Assembly (NCBI GenBank): GCA_013298125.1
Contig: JAAFJP010000012.1
Span: 62,001-126,000, forward strand
Length of the DNA stretch: 64,000 nt
DNA from: Cytophagales bacterium
Lineage (GTDB): Bacteria; Bacteroidota; Bacteroidia; Cytophagales; Spirosomataceae
Reading direction: 5' to 3'
Positions 63,989 through 64,000 of the stretch are shown here, one piece after another (positions within the stretch are counted from its first letter, which is position 1; each line of letters starts with the position of its first letter). The notes under the pieces are model-generated. The model saw only the letters and a program-made list of their open reading frames with translations. It was not told where the DNA came from and did no database searches. Both the position numbers and the translations under genes were made by a program.

Positions 63989-64000
63989 AAACTTACCAAT
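63985..64000 (+). CDS. Start of next gene (partial; possibly DUF3037)
   Basis: An ATG within the stop of the kinase gene begins MKTYQ before the window ends. HipA_2-type kinases are commonly followed by a DUF3037 gene whose product starts in this style, so that is the likely identity; five residues cannot prove it. Confidence 0.45.

Overview
The window looks like a chromosomal segment of an AT-rich Bacteroidota, most likely Cytophagales (Spirosomaceae-type such as Emticicia, Arcicella or Runella). The evidence is a SusC/SusD pair, a PorT-like outer-membrane protein, a subtilase with a type IX secretion C-terminal domain, several long CRTAC1/ASPIC-UnbV lipoproteins, menaquinone-type UbiE/MenG, and genes separated by many inverted repeats. 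Genus assignment is inference. No rRNA, tRNA, CRISPR array or prophage was seen.

Layout. 1-8 kb: end of an unknown gene, an SGNH hydrolase, a sodium/solute symporter divergent from an ethanolamine-type permease, two small hypothetical genes, a truncated globin coupled to an alpha/beta hydrolase, and a DUF433/DUF5615 toxin-antitoxin-like pair. 8-13 kb: FAH-family enzyme, a two-domain esterase, a photolyase/cryptochrome and a GNAT enzyme. 13-17.6 kb: a leucine/isovalerate degradation cluster (enoyl-CoA hydratase, HMG-CoA lyase and acyl-CoA dehydrogenase, divergent from the methylcrotonyl-CoA carboxylase beta subunit). 18-20.5 kb: ubiE/menG overlapping a PorT-like gene, then a PD-(D/E)XK protein with a minisatellite coiled coil. 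20.5-37 kb: a nutrient-uptake locus on the minus strand: SusC, SusD, three successive ~1,100-residue FG-GAP/ASPIC lipoproteins and a sugar-porter MFS. 37-44.5 kb: FAD/Fe-S oxidoreductase, Crp-like regulator, sterol-desaturase-type hydroxylase, Tat-exported six-hairpin glycosidase. 44.8-49.6 kb: a SAM-I riboswitch leading into a YfiT/DinB pair, metY, an inserted Y1 transposase unit with three perfect palindromes, and metX. 50-64 kb: HEIGH-type metalloprotease, PAP2 phosphatase, T9SS subtilase, TMTC-like TPR protein, GNAT, HNH endonuclease with a partner, ispF, AI-2E-type permease, M15-type peptidase, EamA transporter, nagB-like deaminase, peptide deformylase and a HipA-like kinase whose stop overlaps the start of the next gene.

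The most unusual theme is the intergenic DNA. Almost every gap holds a perfect or near-perfect inverted repeat, and these fall into recognisable architectures. They are: long spacer-less palindromes around the Y1 transposase; 14-15 bp hairpins sharing a TTCAAA-type loop but having unrelated arms; REP/BIME-like double hairpins, some with a 5' GTAG; and repeats of the TCGGCAGTCGGCAG type, one of which has entered a coding sequence in frame. The arms keep perfect pairing although their sequences differ from locus to locus, so the structure seems to be what is conserved. The Y1 transposase (REP-associated/IS200-like) is a natural candidate for mobilising at least the palindromes beside it. Whether it acts on the other classes cannot be decided from this window.
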